The translations under genes were made by a program, and so were the position numbers. This document shows, piece by piece, positions 22,301 to 29,815 of a stretch of DNA of 64,000 nt; position 1 is the first letter of the stretch, and each line of letters starts with the position of its first letter. This DNA comes from Rhyzopertha dominica (lineage: Eukaryota; Arthropoda; Insecta; Coleoptera; Bostrichidae): contig QCXZ01000001.1 in assembly GCA_025024175.1 (NCBI GenBank), forward strand, positions 39,736,942 to 39,800,941, given 5' to 3'. Below the pieces are notes generated by a model. That model was not told the DNA's origin. It saw only the letters and a list, made by a program, of their open reading frames with translations, and made no database searches.

Positions 22301-25300
22301 CTTTGAACTAGTATTGAGAAACAAGCTTACGCCTGTAAAATATTTTTCTTGCAACGAGTGGTAAAATTTTGTTATTTAAAATATTTAAGGATTTATAAAA
22401 AATAATCTATCTATAAGGTATTCACAAAACATTTGAAACTTGCGTTTTAACACATCGGGTGTTTCAATGAAAACGAACCACCCTTACCTAATAATTCCCG
22501 CGGGAGAGAAATTCAAGTAAAATTCTTAAAAAGTAGATTTTGTTTCGGAGGGGACAGATGCAATAATTTGAAGTTATCAGAATAACTCTCTATCCCTGGC
22601 AGCTCTCACCTTTAATTTTTGAATAGGACAAAGGCATCCAGTAATTTTTTTTATAGGTTAGGATAAAAGGTTAAATATTAGGCTTTTTAAGATTACGTCA
22701 TCCAATATGGCGTCCAGGGGGCAAAAAGCGCACGCATGGGACGCGCCTGCGAAACCCTGGAAAAGGACGCGTGGCTGATAGAGTTGGGTCCTTCATGACC
22801 AAGTCGTTCAAATTGAATGACTCATGCCTTGATTTGGCTCACAGCTAATGAATCAGCGTCGTTCGTGCGTCGTACATGGTTAACGGCTGACGACAGCACA
22901 CGACGAGAACACAGCATGAGAGCATATTTATATGCTGTGGCAAGACAGGAGACACCGCTGTCACTTTCAATTCACGATCCATATGTCTTTAAGCAGGTCT
23001 AAACAACTCGGTAACTCGTTCTCAGTAATGATTTTTGAACGACTCGAATGATCCGAATCTACGCGATTGATTGAACGATTTGAATTGAATCGAATGTCCC
23101 AGCTCTAGTGACTGACGTTGGCATTAAGTAATGGGGTTTCTATGACAGCGCGCTAGAAGCTGCATCGTTTTGAAATTTGCCCCCTGGCAGTCGCTCAAAA
23201 GTCACGTGTTCTAAAAAGCCTAATTTATCACTCCAAACATGGAAATTTTATTTCCTTAAAAGTTCTATATGATCAAGTATCACTGGATCTCTAATGCATT
23301 GAAAACTGAAACAAATTTACGTTTGTGCTTTTTGGGCTATATGTTCGTCGTCGATTTATCCTTGTTAAAGGACCTGACGTTTCACCGACGTTTGTGGTCG
23401 GCATCTTTGAAGTTTGAAATAACACGTTAAAAGGTAAAAATTGTCAATATACGACAATGACATCATCTAATCCGTGTGTGTTTTGCAAATTAATTTCGTG
23501 CTGTTATAATAAATAGAAGGTTATGTCCAGGCAATGAAGAGTGTTCAGCCATAGCAGATTTTTCTGTTTGCTTAAGCCTGTAATGAATTATAACGACCTT
23601 TTATTGTAGTATTTACCACTTCCTCCGATCCTGTATTGACCAAACGCTTCCCTTCCTTATGCTCTGCTGTTTCACTTTTATATTGAAGACGAGAGAGAAT
23701 TTCCATAGCTCGATCCTCGTACTCGTAAACCTTTTGAAATTCCTCCTCAAAGTCCTCTTCTTTCAGATACTTCTTTACAGATTCGCTTAAGACTGTTAAT
23801 TTCGAATTTACAGATGCAATGTGAGTTTTTATAATGACAAGGTCTTCAAAGTTGATTTCTTCGTTCTCTAATAAATTCTGTGCAGCAGTAATTAATTTCG
23901 TTAACTGAGCACGTGCATACTTTCTTTCAGTAAACTCCATTTTCGTTCAAATTGTTCCTCTTTCCACCCCAATTCCCGGGTTTCGGCACCAAAATGTAAT
24001 GAATTATAACGATCTTTTATATGCGTTCCGTTTATTTTGTACTTTGTAATACAACGATAATTATTTTATTATCTATGTCAGTATGACAATAACTTTTCAT
24101 AGCATCCTCGTATTTATTTCTTACAAAGCCTACAGCAACGCATATGCTCAGCAAGACGAGTGTGAACGCTTCTCTTAGTTGTTCCTCTATTAGCTTTACC
24201 ACAACTGCACGGTATGTGGTACACACCAGCCTCACAAAGGGGATCTCATATATCTTATGCAGTTCTTAAATATTCCTTAATTTTTCGAATGGGTCGATAA
24301 ACTGTCTTTATTCCGTTCGCCTCGAGTAAACGGCCAATTCTATCCGAAACTCATTTGACATAGGGTAGGAAAGCTTTTCCCGTGATAGAGACTACTTGCA
24401 ATTCGTTTAGAACCAGAGGACATTTTAGTTAGTTTCGATGTCGTTTCGCTATTCACTAAACTGCCTGTTCAAAATACATGGAAAATTTCGAGCAACAGGC
24501 CTTAAATACCGCTACGTTAAAACCAAAGATGTTGATGAACCATTTGTTTGGCTTCATAGGAGAAGCACGTTGGACAGTTTTCTACAACATCTAAATGGCA
24601 TTTATTCAATTCATAATGGAATTCGGTGGAATTCCTTTTTTGGATGTTCTTGTGAGAAGAGGGGTTGATGGCCGACTTTTCCATACTCTTTATCGTACGA
24701 ACAGATACTTGCACAAAAGCTGGAATCATGATCCAAGGCAAAAAGTCGGAATTATAAATACGCTGACTGAACGGGCTAGTAGAATATGCCAACCCGATAA
24801 ACTTGATGAAGAGCACGAACATCTGAGCAGAGTCTTTCGCGCAAATGGCTACTCCTACATAGATATCCGCCGTGCTATGCGAACAGGACGTCATCATTCG
24901 CCAGAAGAACAAAGCACTATCACGGGAAAAGCTTTCCTACCCCATGTCAAAGGAGTTTCGGATATAATTAGCCGTTTACTCGAGGCGAAGAGAATAAAGA
25001 CAGTTAAAAAAAGATTCGAAAAATTAAGGAATATTTAATAACTCTAAAAGATATACGAGATCTCNTTNGTGAGGCCGGTGTGTACTAGATACCGCGCAGT
25101 NGTGGTAAAGTTTATATANGAACAACTGAGAGAAGCGTTCACACTCGTCTTGCTGAGCATATGCGTTGCTGCAGGCATGAGTAAACGGAAAAATCTGCTG
25201 TAGCTGCATTGCCTGGACATAATCTTTTATTTAATAGTACGAAATTAATTTGCAAAACAGATACAAATCCTAGAATATACATAGAAGTCATTGAAATTCA

Positions 25301-27178
25301 CAAACAAAATAATTTCAACAGGAGAGACGAGGCTTTGAAAATTAGTGCGTTTGGTTGCTGGTTTTATTTGGTCGTACTTGCAAGGATTAGTTGTGCTGGA
25401 TGTCAGTGTCATGTATTGATAATTTTTAACTTTTAACGTGTTATTCCATCCCCCTAAGATGCCGACCAAACACGTCGGTGAAACGTCAGGTTCTTTAACA
25501 AGGACAAATCGACGACGGACATATATAGCCCAAATAGCACAAACGTAAGTTTAATTGTTGTCCGCGAAAGTCTACGATGAAACAAATTGATCAGTTTTCA
25601 ATTTCTTCTCGTGGTTCTAACCTTCCTTACTTTATCGCACCGTATAAATTAAATTATTTACATCGACAGTTTGAAATTTGTAATTGATTACTACCTTGAA
25701 AGTTACTGATCGAAAATGGCGTTTACCACCCAGGGACACGAGAAAATTGTGAGTTTGTTTTACAAAAATGACGACTGTCTAGAGCTACTGCTCACAGCTA
25801 TGCATCAGTATAAATCTATCTATCATAAATACTTCCTGGAACCTATGGGAAAATTTAGGGAGACTGGTTTAGTTCAGAATCGGAAACTGTTGAAGCTATC
25901 GCTATAGCCATTTTGGGTAATGTTGCTCTCATGGAAAATACGCAGTCTGTTCGAAAGTCCTTTCAAAATTCACTTCGTGCGTGAATTAAATGAAGATTTT
26001 TATAGATGGGGATTTTGTAAAAGCTGAACGGAACGTATCAACAGTAATCTGAATTTTCTTTATAATGATTGCTGTGCGGGCGAGTTTTTTTTTAATGGCC
26101 ATGTTAATCGGCATAGCTGCAGGTATTGGAGCGATGCTAATCCTCACTTGATGCGGAACGAACACACTTAGAGACCAAAAAACTTAATGTGTGGGCTGGT
26201 ATATTAGGACATCTCTTCCTTGAGGAAAATCTCAATGATCAGCTTTATCTCAATGTGCTAATCACACTAGTCTATTTCCATATTATCATTGACACCACAG
26301 AACAAGATAAGGAGTTTAATGAAAATGAACTAGTTTTTCAGCAGGATAGGATACTTCCTCATTGAGCTGTTCCTATCAGGCAATCCCTTGATAAACATTT
26401 CCAGGGGAATTGGATTGGAAGGAGAGGACCTATTAAATGATCTGCAAAGTCCCCATATATTACATTCCTATTTTTTGGGACACGTTTTTTGAAACGCAAC
26501 CAGCATCCTTCCAAAAATTACGTTAAAGAGTTGTGTGTCAGTGCAAGCAGTTGGCCCTGGGAATCTTCAGAAAGGTCAGGCAATAAGCATTTGAATTGCG
26601 ATTCAATGTTTGTAAAGAGGCTAATGAAAGCTATTTTGAAAATTTAATCAGTTGAAATGTAATTTTACAAACAATTTGATAAAAAAATTCCCATTTATAA
26701 AATGGAGTTTGAAATACCTTCAAGATAAGGTGATACCTAATCCCTCTTTGCAAATCGGCCTGTTTCAGAATTTTATTCGAATTTGTCTCTCATAGGATAA
26801 GCTTGTTTTCGTTGAAACACCCAGTACATGTGTATTTCGTTCTTGGTCTGCTATGGAATTTACCTGCATAGCTGTCGTAATGTGACAAGGATTTAATAAG
26901 TATATCACAGTTCGTGACGAAAACTTATATCCAATTTCCATGCCCCACACGATACACATGAGCACTAGAAGTGTGTTACGCCATCCATCCCCATTTTTAG
27001 TACTGTGGGTAACAGTGGGCAGTTGAATTCTTTTGTAGCTCCATATAAACAAGTATGTGACCAAAAACAACACTACAACAGTTTCTACACACCGCCATGT
27101 CGGATTTAGGTAGCTGGCGCATTCTGAACCAGCATAGTGAGTTATTGTTCGATTTACTCCGCCGTAAGCCCAATCCAT
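16137..27178 (-). CDS. TMEM164: TMEM164 orthologue, five coding exons (whole coding span)
   Basis: Joining 27178-26864, 22059-21943, 20187-20109, 20057-19957 and 16388-16137 on the minus strand gives one 287-aa frame with GT..AG at every junction. It aligns along its length with TMEM164 (human protein about 297 aa). Landmarks are DWAYGGVN at the N-terminus, [54 protein letters not shown] and [18 protein letters not shown]. Hydrophobic segments fit a six- to seven-pass membrane protein. Human TMEM164 has been described as an acyltransferase that loads C20 polyunsaturated chains onto ether phospholipids and so promotes ferroptosis. Cys98 (LNPCH) and His156 (WIQH) sit where I recall the human catalytic Cys123 and His181 to be, at a constant offset. 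Start: first Met in exon 1, eight bases after a TTTCCAG acceptor, so a 5' UTR exon probably lies further right. Introns are crowded with transposons, but no coding exon is hit. Confidence 0.93.
16699..17274 (+). mobile_element. Foldback element with LINE fragment as payload
   Basis: The left end (16699-16765) and the reverse complement of the right end (about 17205-17274) match over about 65 bp with few changes: TATACAGGGTGATCTATAAG, then CTCTATGC and so on to ATATTCTAAGT. The middle carries a plus-strand LINE reverse-transcriptase fragment (16879-17088). The element sits in the last intron of TMEM164. Its TACAGGGTG ends are a common style among insect MITEs; the superfamily is unresolved. 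Confidence 0.82.
16879..17088 (+). pseudogene. LINE reverse-transcriptase thumb fragment inside the foldback element
   Basis: An open 69-codon frame reads [20 protein letters not shown], then [12 protein letters not shown], and ends [13 protein letters not shown] with a stop. This matches the piece of R1/LOA-like LINE proteins just after the YADD domain, where 'LG..ID....F..H...+..KA......L..' is followed by '..YG+..W'. The frame is open with conserved spacing, so it was captured fairly intact. It is only about 70 of roughly 1000 residues. Confidence 0.65.
17275..18177. other. TMEM164 intron, nothing recognised
   Basis: AT-rich with no motif on either strand. Confidence 0.4.
18178..19080 (-). 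repeat. 0.9-kb dispersed repeat, copy 1
   Basis: Its reverse complement is co-linear with copies at 34602-35414 and 37245-38137. One end is ACTTCCACATCCAACGGATG followed by GGAAGTAT, a near-palindrome. The other is a shared AAAACCGCTGTAAATTGAAT segment beside another ACTTCC(A)CATCC motif. Inside are CTTTCGAAAGTTATTGTGT-like stretches and a GTCTGTGTGTCTGTGTGTCT microsatellite. No coding capacity was seen. The inverted ACTTCCACATCC motif near both ends suggests a non-autonomous DNA element. It lies in the TMEM164 intron. Confidence 0.85.
19081..19956. other. TMEM164 intron, nothing recognised
   Basis: AT-rich; no motif found. Confidence 0.4.
19957..20057 (-). CDS. TMEM164: TMEM164 exon 4 (residues 171-204)
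   Basis: Begins after CAATTTCAG in phase 1, completing Gly171, and reads [20 protein letters not shown] then [13 protein letters not shown], ending before GTAAGT in phase 0. With the 51-nt intron removed, the spacing from the GG pair to this YH..LLQ segment equals the human protein without gaps, which argues that the short intron is real. Confidence 0.88.
20109..20187 (-). CDS. TMEM164: TMEM164 exon 3 (residues 145-171)
   Basis: Begins after TTGTTTCAG with [20 protein letters not shown] and ends in phase 1 after LLRLG plus one G, before GTATTT. It carries the conserved His156 in WIQH. The next exon starts only 51 bp further along the minus strand. Confidence 0.9.
20188..21942. other. TMEM164 intron, only a lone MITE-like end
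   Basis: ATATATACAGGGTGCCTGCA near 20212 resembles the TACAGGGTG ends seen at 16699, but I see no partner. The rest, including the 78-codon frame at 20968-21204, shows no motif. Confidence 0.4.
21943..22059 (-). CDS. TMEM164: TMEM164 exon 2 (residues 106-144)
   Basis: Begins after TTACAG and ends before GTAAGT; 117 nt, phase 0 at both sides. It reads [20 protein letters not shown] then [19 protein letters not shown], the third transmembrane region of the family with the conserved N(L)LNG..LA..FP..(N/D)TRL pattern. Confidence 0.93.
22060..22676. other. TMEM164 intron, nothing recognised
   Basis: AT-rich, with a short CCCGCGGGAG patch near 22497. No motif found. Confidence 0.35.
22677..23224. 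repeat. Outer inverted repeat (palindromic element) split by a hAT MITE
   Basis: ATTAGGCTTTTTAAG ... CCAGGGGGCAAA (22677-22724) is inverted at 23176-23224 (TTTGCCCCCTGG ... CTAAAAAGCCTAAT). Removing the hAT MITE at 22779-23107 leaves a palindromic element of about 0.2 kb. It lies in the first coding intron of TMEM164. Confidence 0.65.
22779..23107. mobile_element. 329-bp hAT-type MITE with 8-bp target duplication
   Basis: The ends are TAGAGTTGGG and, inverted, TAGAGCTGGG. Subterminal TTCGTTCAA/GAACGATTTGAAT-like motifs appear in both arms. The flanks GTGGCTGA (22771-22778) and GTGACTGA (23108-23115) form an 8-bp duplication with one change, the hAT hallmark. The enclosed 61-codon frame is not transposase-like. 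Confidence 0.85.
23374..23411 (-). ncRNA. Hammerhead-ribozyme-like motif in Penelope terminal repeat (minus copy)
   Basis: The minus strand repeats the motif of the plus copy: TCAAAGA in place of CTGAAGA, stem CCGAC/GTCGG (23397-23401 and 23385-23389), then GAAAC (23379-23383) and GTC. Preservation of stem II in both copies, despite divergence around it, supports a structural role in the parent element. Confidence 0.35.
23572..23940 (-). CDS. Gag-like N-terminal frame fused to LTR end (122 codons)
   Basis: Starts at ATG 23940, about 35 bases after the primer site, as gag should. It is rich in charged heptad-like helices ([20 protein letters not shown], then [20 protein letters not shown]), the style of the N-terminal Gag region in BEL/Pao elements. 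The last residues (GRYNSLQA and stop) are not gag: they read through the retained 3' LTR end, and the final Ala and TAA come from the target duplication and PLE flank. I infer a deletion between gag and LTR at a shared ATAAAAG. BEL/Pao is my best guess; another LTR class is possible. No stop or shift breaks the frame, so a small coiled-coil protein could still be made. Confidence 0.65.
   Translation of the reverse strand: MEFTERKYARAQLTKLITAAQNLLENEEINFEDLVIIKTHIASVNSKLTVLSESVKKYLKEEDFEEEFQKVYEYEDRAMEILSRLQYKSETAEHKEGKRLVNTGSEEVVNTTIKGRYNSLQA
23974..23991 (-). promoter_or_regulatory. Primer binding site matching tRNA-Phe
   Basis: The minus strand reads TGGTGCCGAAACCCGGGA, exactly complementary to the 3' 18 bases of the conserved insect tRNA-Phe (acceptor UUUCGGC, discriminator A, CCA). 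It lies three bases after the LTR end, as expected for reverse-transcription priming. Confidence 0.85.
23995..24126 (-). repeat. Short 5' LTR of the nested element
   Basis: Bounded by TGTAAG and TTACA on the minus strand and placed exactly between the target duplication and the primer site. At 132 bp it is short for an LTR. Its last 27 bases recur at 23579-23605. Confidence 0.75.
24392..25400 (+). pseudogene. Penelope-like reverse transcriptase plus GIY-YIG endonuclease, broken
   Basis: In order: [20 protein letters not shown] (RT motif A with the catalytic Asp at 24437-24439), an internal deletion, and [18 protein letters not shown] where the RYVDD-type active site should be. Next comes [12 protein letters not shown], then the open frame 24595-25038 with [31 protein letters not shown] and [13 protein letters not shown]. 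After a few shifts (with ambiguous N bases), GVY-IP..GKVYI..T and RLAEHMRCC at about 25070-25175 and [12 protein letters not shown] with [13 protein letters not shown] at about 25210-25360 form the GIY-YIG nuclease with its conserved Tyr, Arg and His. From family knowledge, the RT copies PLE RNA at a nick made by the endonuclease. At least three shifts, the deletion and lost active-site residues make it dead. Confidence 0.88.
25453..25490 (+). ncRNA. Hammerhead-ribozyme-like motif in Penelope terminal repeat (plus copy)
   Basis: CCTAAGA (expected box CTGAAGA) is followed by a perfect 5-bp stem CCGAC/GTCGG (25462-25466 and 25474-25478), then T, GAAAC (25480-25484) and GTC. PLE terminal repeats are known to encode hammerhead ribozymes; stem II and the GAAAC-GTC half are preserved here, while the CUGANGA box is altered and helix III would be minimal. 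Probably a decayed ribozyme. Confidence 0.4.
25716..26650 (+). pseudogene. Mariner/IS630-type transposase relic
   Basis: The N-terminal piece 25716-25907 contains a [12 protein letters not shown] linker after a helix-turn-helix-like start. After stops and shifts, about 26180-26480 reads [20 protein letters not shown], then FQQDRILPH (second Asp block, with the usual GAPPH degraded), [20 protein letters not shown] and [13 protein letters not shown]. The tail near 26570-26650 fits the usual C-terminus of this common insect transposase. Many breaks; dead. It lies in TMEM164 intron 1, in the antisense direction to the gene. Confidence 0.75.
26864..27178 (-). CDS. TMEM164: TMEM164 exon 1 (residues 1-105)
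   Basis: Starts at the ATG (27178-27176), reads [20 protein letters not shown] onward and ends ...HITTAMQ at 26864, directly before the donor GTAAATT (phase 0). It contains the first two hydrophobic segments (about residues 32-46 and 68-84), the conserved GYKF motif and Cys98 in LNPCH. Reading past the donor gives a non-homologous tail, which supports the splice site. Upstream, CTTTATTTCCAG ends at 27187, an acceptor for a non-coding first exon. Confidence 0.93.
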
Positions 27179-28111
27179 TACCAGTCCTGGAAATAAAGGT
27201 TCTTTAAATTGGTACCTATTGAATTATACCTAAGTAGTACAAACGAATGTCAATATGACATTGAATCAAGGTGATACTAACAGAGATAGCATATTAACAG
27301 CCAGATAAATTATGTCATATTTTTATTAGGTAGTTTGGGTCAGAATGTAAAGTAATGGGAAAATCAATAACATCAGGTCGGTGTGGTTTTAAGGATTCGA
27401 ATCCAGACTTGTATTTAATGAATTTTCACTAATACGAAAATTTTTCTGTTCAAGTGTTCGTGAAGTCATTTTATTGCAGTATAATCTTGACGAAGCAGCG
27501 TTTAACAAGTTTCCGTGGCTTAATTAAAAAAAAACATATCTTTGGGATTCGTATACGAATTTTATTTTTAGTCGGTTTATGCACACAATTGGCATCTAAG
27601 AGCAAAATTTTACCTCTAATCCTTAATTCAAAAAGAAGCTTATATTTTTGTCAGTTGTCGCAATAAAACGCCGTCTTCACTTATAAGATATAGATATATA
27701 TGATGAATAATCGAAATTTTATTTCCACACATATGATGGAAGACAATAACCGTGTTTAAAGAACACTAAGAATACTAGATATACAAGTATGAAAAATCAT
27801 GAATGCTTTACAAGAAAGAAATTTCAAATTGTTAAGCATAAACTACCTATTAAAATTAACTAGAACATAAATATTACGCAGCGTAAGGTTCATGAAATAC
27901 TTATACAGAAGGAATAAATTTAATAGGTTTATTACTATTTTCTTGTTAGGTAACATAAAAGAGAAGAAAGTCCACTAGATTCTGCGAAATATACATGGTG
28001 CACCGCTTAAATCTGGACAAGTTAAACTTTTTTTAAAGATAATTTGTTGTAAAAAATTCAAAGGAAAGAAATCGTTTTCCTTATCAGTTTTGTGACCTGT
28101 CCAGAGTGGAA
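27179..28111. other. TMEM164 upstream region; no promoter motif I can support
   Basis: The acceptor just above the TMEM164 start (27187) implies an upstream non-coding exon here or further right. The 70-codon frame at 27454-27666 has no motif. ATATACATGGTGCACCGCTT near 27990 may be the outer end of the mariner relic that follows. Confidence 0.35.
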
Positions 28112-28566
28112 TTATTCTATATGACCTCCCTCAGCCACAATGACCGCCCCCATCCTTGACCTGAAGCGCTCGCATGCTCTCTTTAAAACAATGCTGTCCA
28201 TTTCGGCAAATGCTACTTCGATAGCGGTGCACATAGATGTCACATCAGGGCGTGCGAACTTGTTAGTAAACTTTTCAATATTACCTTCCAAACGTAGTAG
28301 CCGAGGGGGTTCTTTAGACCAGAATAAGTCCAGGTTATCCGATAACCAGTTTTGGACTGATAATGGCTCGTGTGTGCCGGTGAACAAATCTCTACCCACG
28401 GTTTCGCCACATTCATCAAAACACGCACTTGAACTTCTCTCATGGCAGTATGCTTTAAAAAAAGACTTGGCGGCATGATGTAAACCTCAATAGACACAAC
28501 GCCTGAGCTTTTTTTTACTATTGCCAGAGTCCGTGTCACGCGTTCTTTCGAATGGCTCTTCCTCAA
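28112..28566 (-). pseudogene. Mariner-type transposase, C-terminal relic
   Basis: Two overlapping minus frames give the pieces in order: PAHTSHYQSKTGYRITW or, in the other frame, LSVQNWLSDNLDLFWSKEPP. Next follow GYYVWKVI (where the family has SPDLNPLDYYVW) and KFARPDVTSMCTAIEVAFAE, MDSIVLKRACERFRSRMGAV and AEGGHIE at the end. This is the well-known tail of a mariner family widespread in insects. The third catalytic Asp/Glu block is shifted and broken. The N-terminal half is missing or too eroded to follow. Confidence 0.8.
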
Positions 28567-29200
28567 CGAGTTAGCGGACGTTCCCCAGACTTCTCGGAAG
28601 AATTTTATTTAGCAACAATTGTTTCAGTCGCCAAACGCCCAGCGCGAAGACGCGATCATTTAAACGAAGTAGCAGGACAAAAAATTCCACATATTGCTGT
28701 AGTTGTTTGGCGATATAAATGTTTATTTAAAATGTTAGTGATCCACAAGTGCTGACAATCGGCCGCAGGGAAGCTCCTATCTTGTGTATGATCTGGGTCC
28801 AGTATATTCTTAATTTTCTCGTTGTAGCAGGATCTGTTCATTACAACGGTTGCCTTTTTCTTGTTTTTTTTTCTCTCCAGAAACACATTGTGGAAGCTTT
28901 AGAACGCCACATAGCAAACAACGAAGACATAATGGTGGGCTTAGGCATTGAACCACTGTTTAAAAATATTCCAGTGGAAAGAGACACTGCAAATCACGAC
29001 TACGAATGAACGACTTCCAAATAGTGAACCTTGCACTGTGTTTGACCACTACTTAATTCCTGTAGAACGGGGAATTCTATGAGCAGATGAATGGAACAGT
29101 TAATGGGTCGCCGCCATCACCAGTCGCAACCAACACCTTTGTGAAAATTTTTGGTATGACGCCAACCAACCAGCCATCATGCTGCATCGTAAAAGCCTAC
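28552..29200 (+). pseudogene. Unrecognised degenerate coding region
   Basis: Open 28552-28755 reads MALPQRVSGRSPDFSEEFYL with IPHIAVVVWRY. After a pyrimidine-rich TTTTTTTTCTCTCCAG, 28881 onward reads KHIVEALERHIANNEDIMVG and FKNIPVERDTANHDYE to a stop. Two further frames follow without large gaps (LPNSEPCTVFDHYLIPVER, then FYEQMNGTVNGSPPSP and FVKIFGMTPTNQP). The composition is protein-like and the GC higher than the flanks. It could be an old host exon pair or an eroded transposon gene. I do not recognise the family. Confidence 0.35.
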
Positions 29201-29815
29201 ATTTAATTATTATTTTATCATTAATCAAAGTAAATTAAACATACATTTCAAGCAAGTTGCTCCAGTATCTCCGAATGTGTGTCTCTCCGACAATCATCTT
29301 ATATATACGTGTATTATTTGTTGGTTAACGATACTAAATTTTTGCATGTATAAGTATGAAACGATTGCTGTAGAATCATTAAAATTTAAGAGTGACAAAA
29401 TCCTAACTATTCTATGGTAATCTGTAATGGTTCAGTAATCGTAGGTATATGTACTTATTTACAAAATTACTAATCGTCTGATTAAAATTGCTGATTAATA
29501 CGAGTTGTGTTTGTGAAAAAAAGTACTGTTTAAGTTTAGTTTTACAATTAAATAAAGACAGCGGGTAACTTGTAACGTGAACTGACAGCTTATTATATTA
29601 GGTACTTTAGTTCCGGCAGTGTTAACCTAAATTCTTTTATATAAAATAATCATCATACTACTTTTTGCAAATAGCAGCTGAAATGTTCTTCGATTCGCAT
29701 ACTTTATTATCATTTATTCGTTTATTAGCTACACTTTACGTCAGTCTAGCGGTTACATTTGAAACAATTAGTGACAACCAGAAAAAAACGAATTAACATT
29801 TGATGCAAAATACCC
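29201..29815. other. No feature recognised
   Basis: AT-rich sequence without motifs. Confidence 0.4.

Larger units (their letters stand above)
23579..24126 (-). mobile_element. Shrunken BEL/Pao-like LTR element nested in the Penelope copy
   Basis: On the minus strand: a 132-bp 5' LTR (24126 to 23995, TGTAAGAAAT...CATTACA), three bases, an 18-base primer site for tRNA-Phe, a short leader, a gag frame, and then only the last about 27 bases of a 3' LTR (ending again TTATAATTCATTACA). The flanking PLE sequence shows a perfect 5-bp duplication, AAGCC at 23574-23578 and 24127-24131. Everything from the end of gag through pol and most of the 3' LTR is missing. Confidence 0.88.
23440..24388 (-). pseudogene. 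Inverted Penelope-like 3' fragment, split by an LTR element
   Basis: From 24388 leftwards the minus strand reads [21 protein letters not shown], then [13 protein letters not shown] and [19 protein letters not shown], the PLE linker and the front of the GIY-YIG domain. The frame is cut at 24131 by the LTR element and resumes at 23573 with [17 protein letters not shown]. The CSCGK cysteines, blurred by an N in the plus copy, are clear here. A deletion of about 120 bp removes the end of the nuclease domain compared with the plus copy. Confidence 0.85.
23314..25551. mobile_element. Head-to-head Penelope-like element with GIY-YIG endonuclease remains
   Basis: Two Penelope-like (PLE) copies face away from a junction at 24388/24389. 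The plus copy (24389-25551) holds reverse transcriptase, linker and GIY-YIG endonuclease pieces. The minus copy (24388 down to 23314) repeats its 3' part in inverted orientation and is split by an LTR element at 23579-24126. Both copies end in the same roughly 120-bp sequence (23314-23434 and 25430-25551), from TTTTAACGTGTTATT to GCACAAACGTAA, which I take to be the PLE terminal repeat. Inverted partial copies are a known PLE habit. The element lies in TMEM164 intron 1. Confidence 0.88.

Noticed and set aside
24517..24912. 131-codon minus-strand frame
   Set aside because: Shadow of the plus-strand Penelope reverse transcriptase and linker.
27380..27402. GGATTCGAATCC, resembling a tRNA B box
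   Set aside because: No A box, acceptor stem or cloverleaf could be built around it; not a tRNA or tRNA-derived SINE that I can support.
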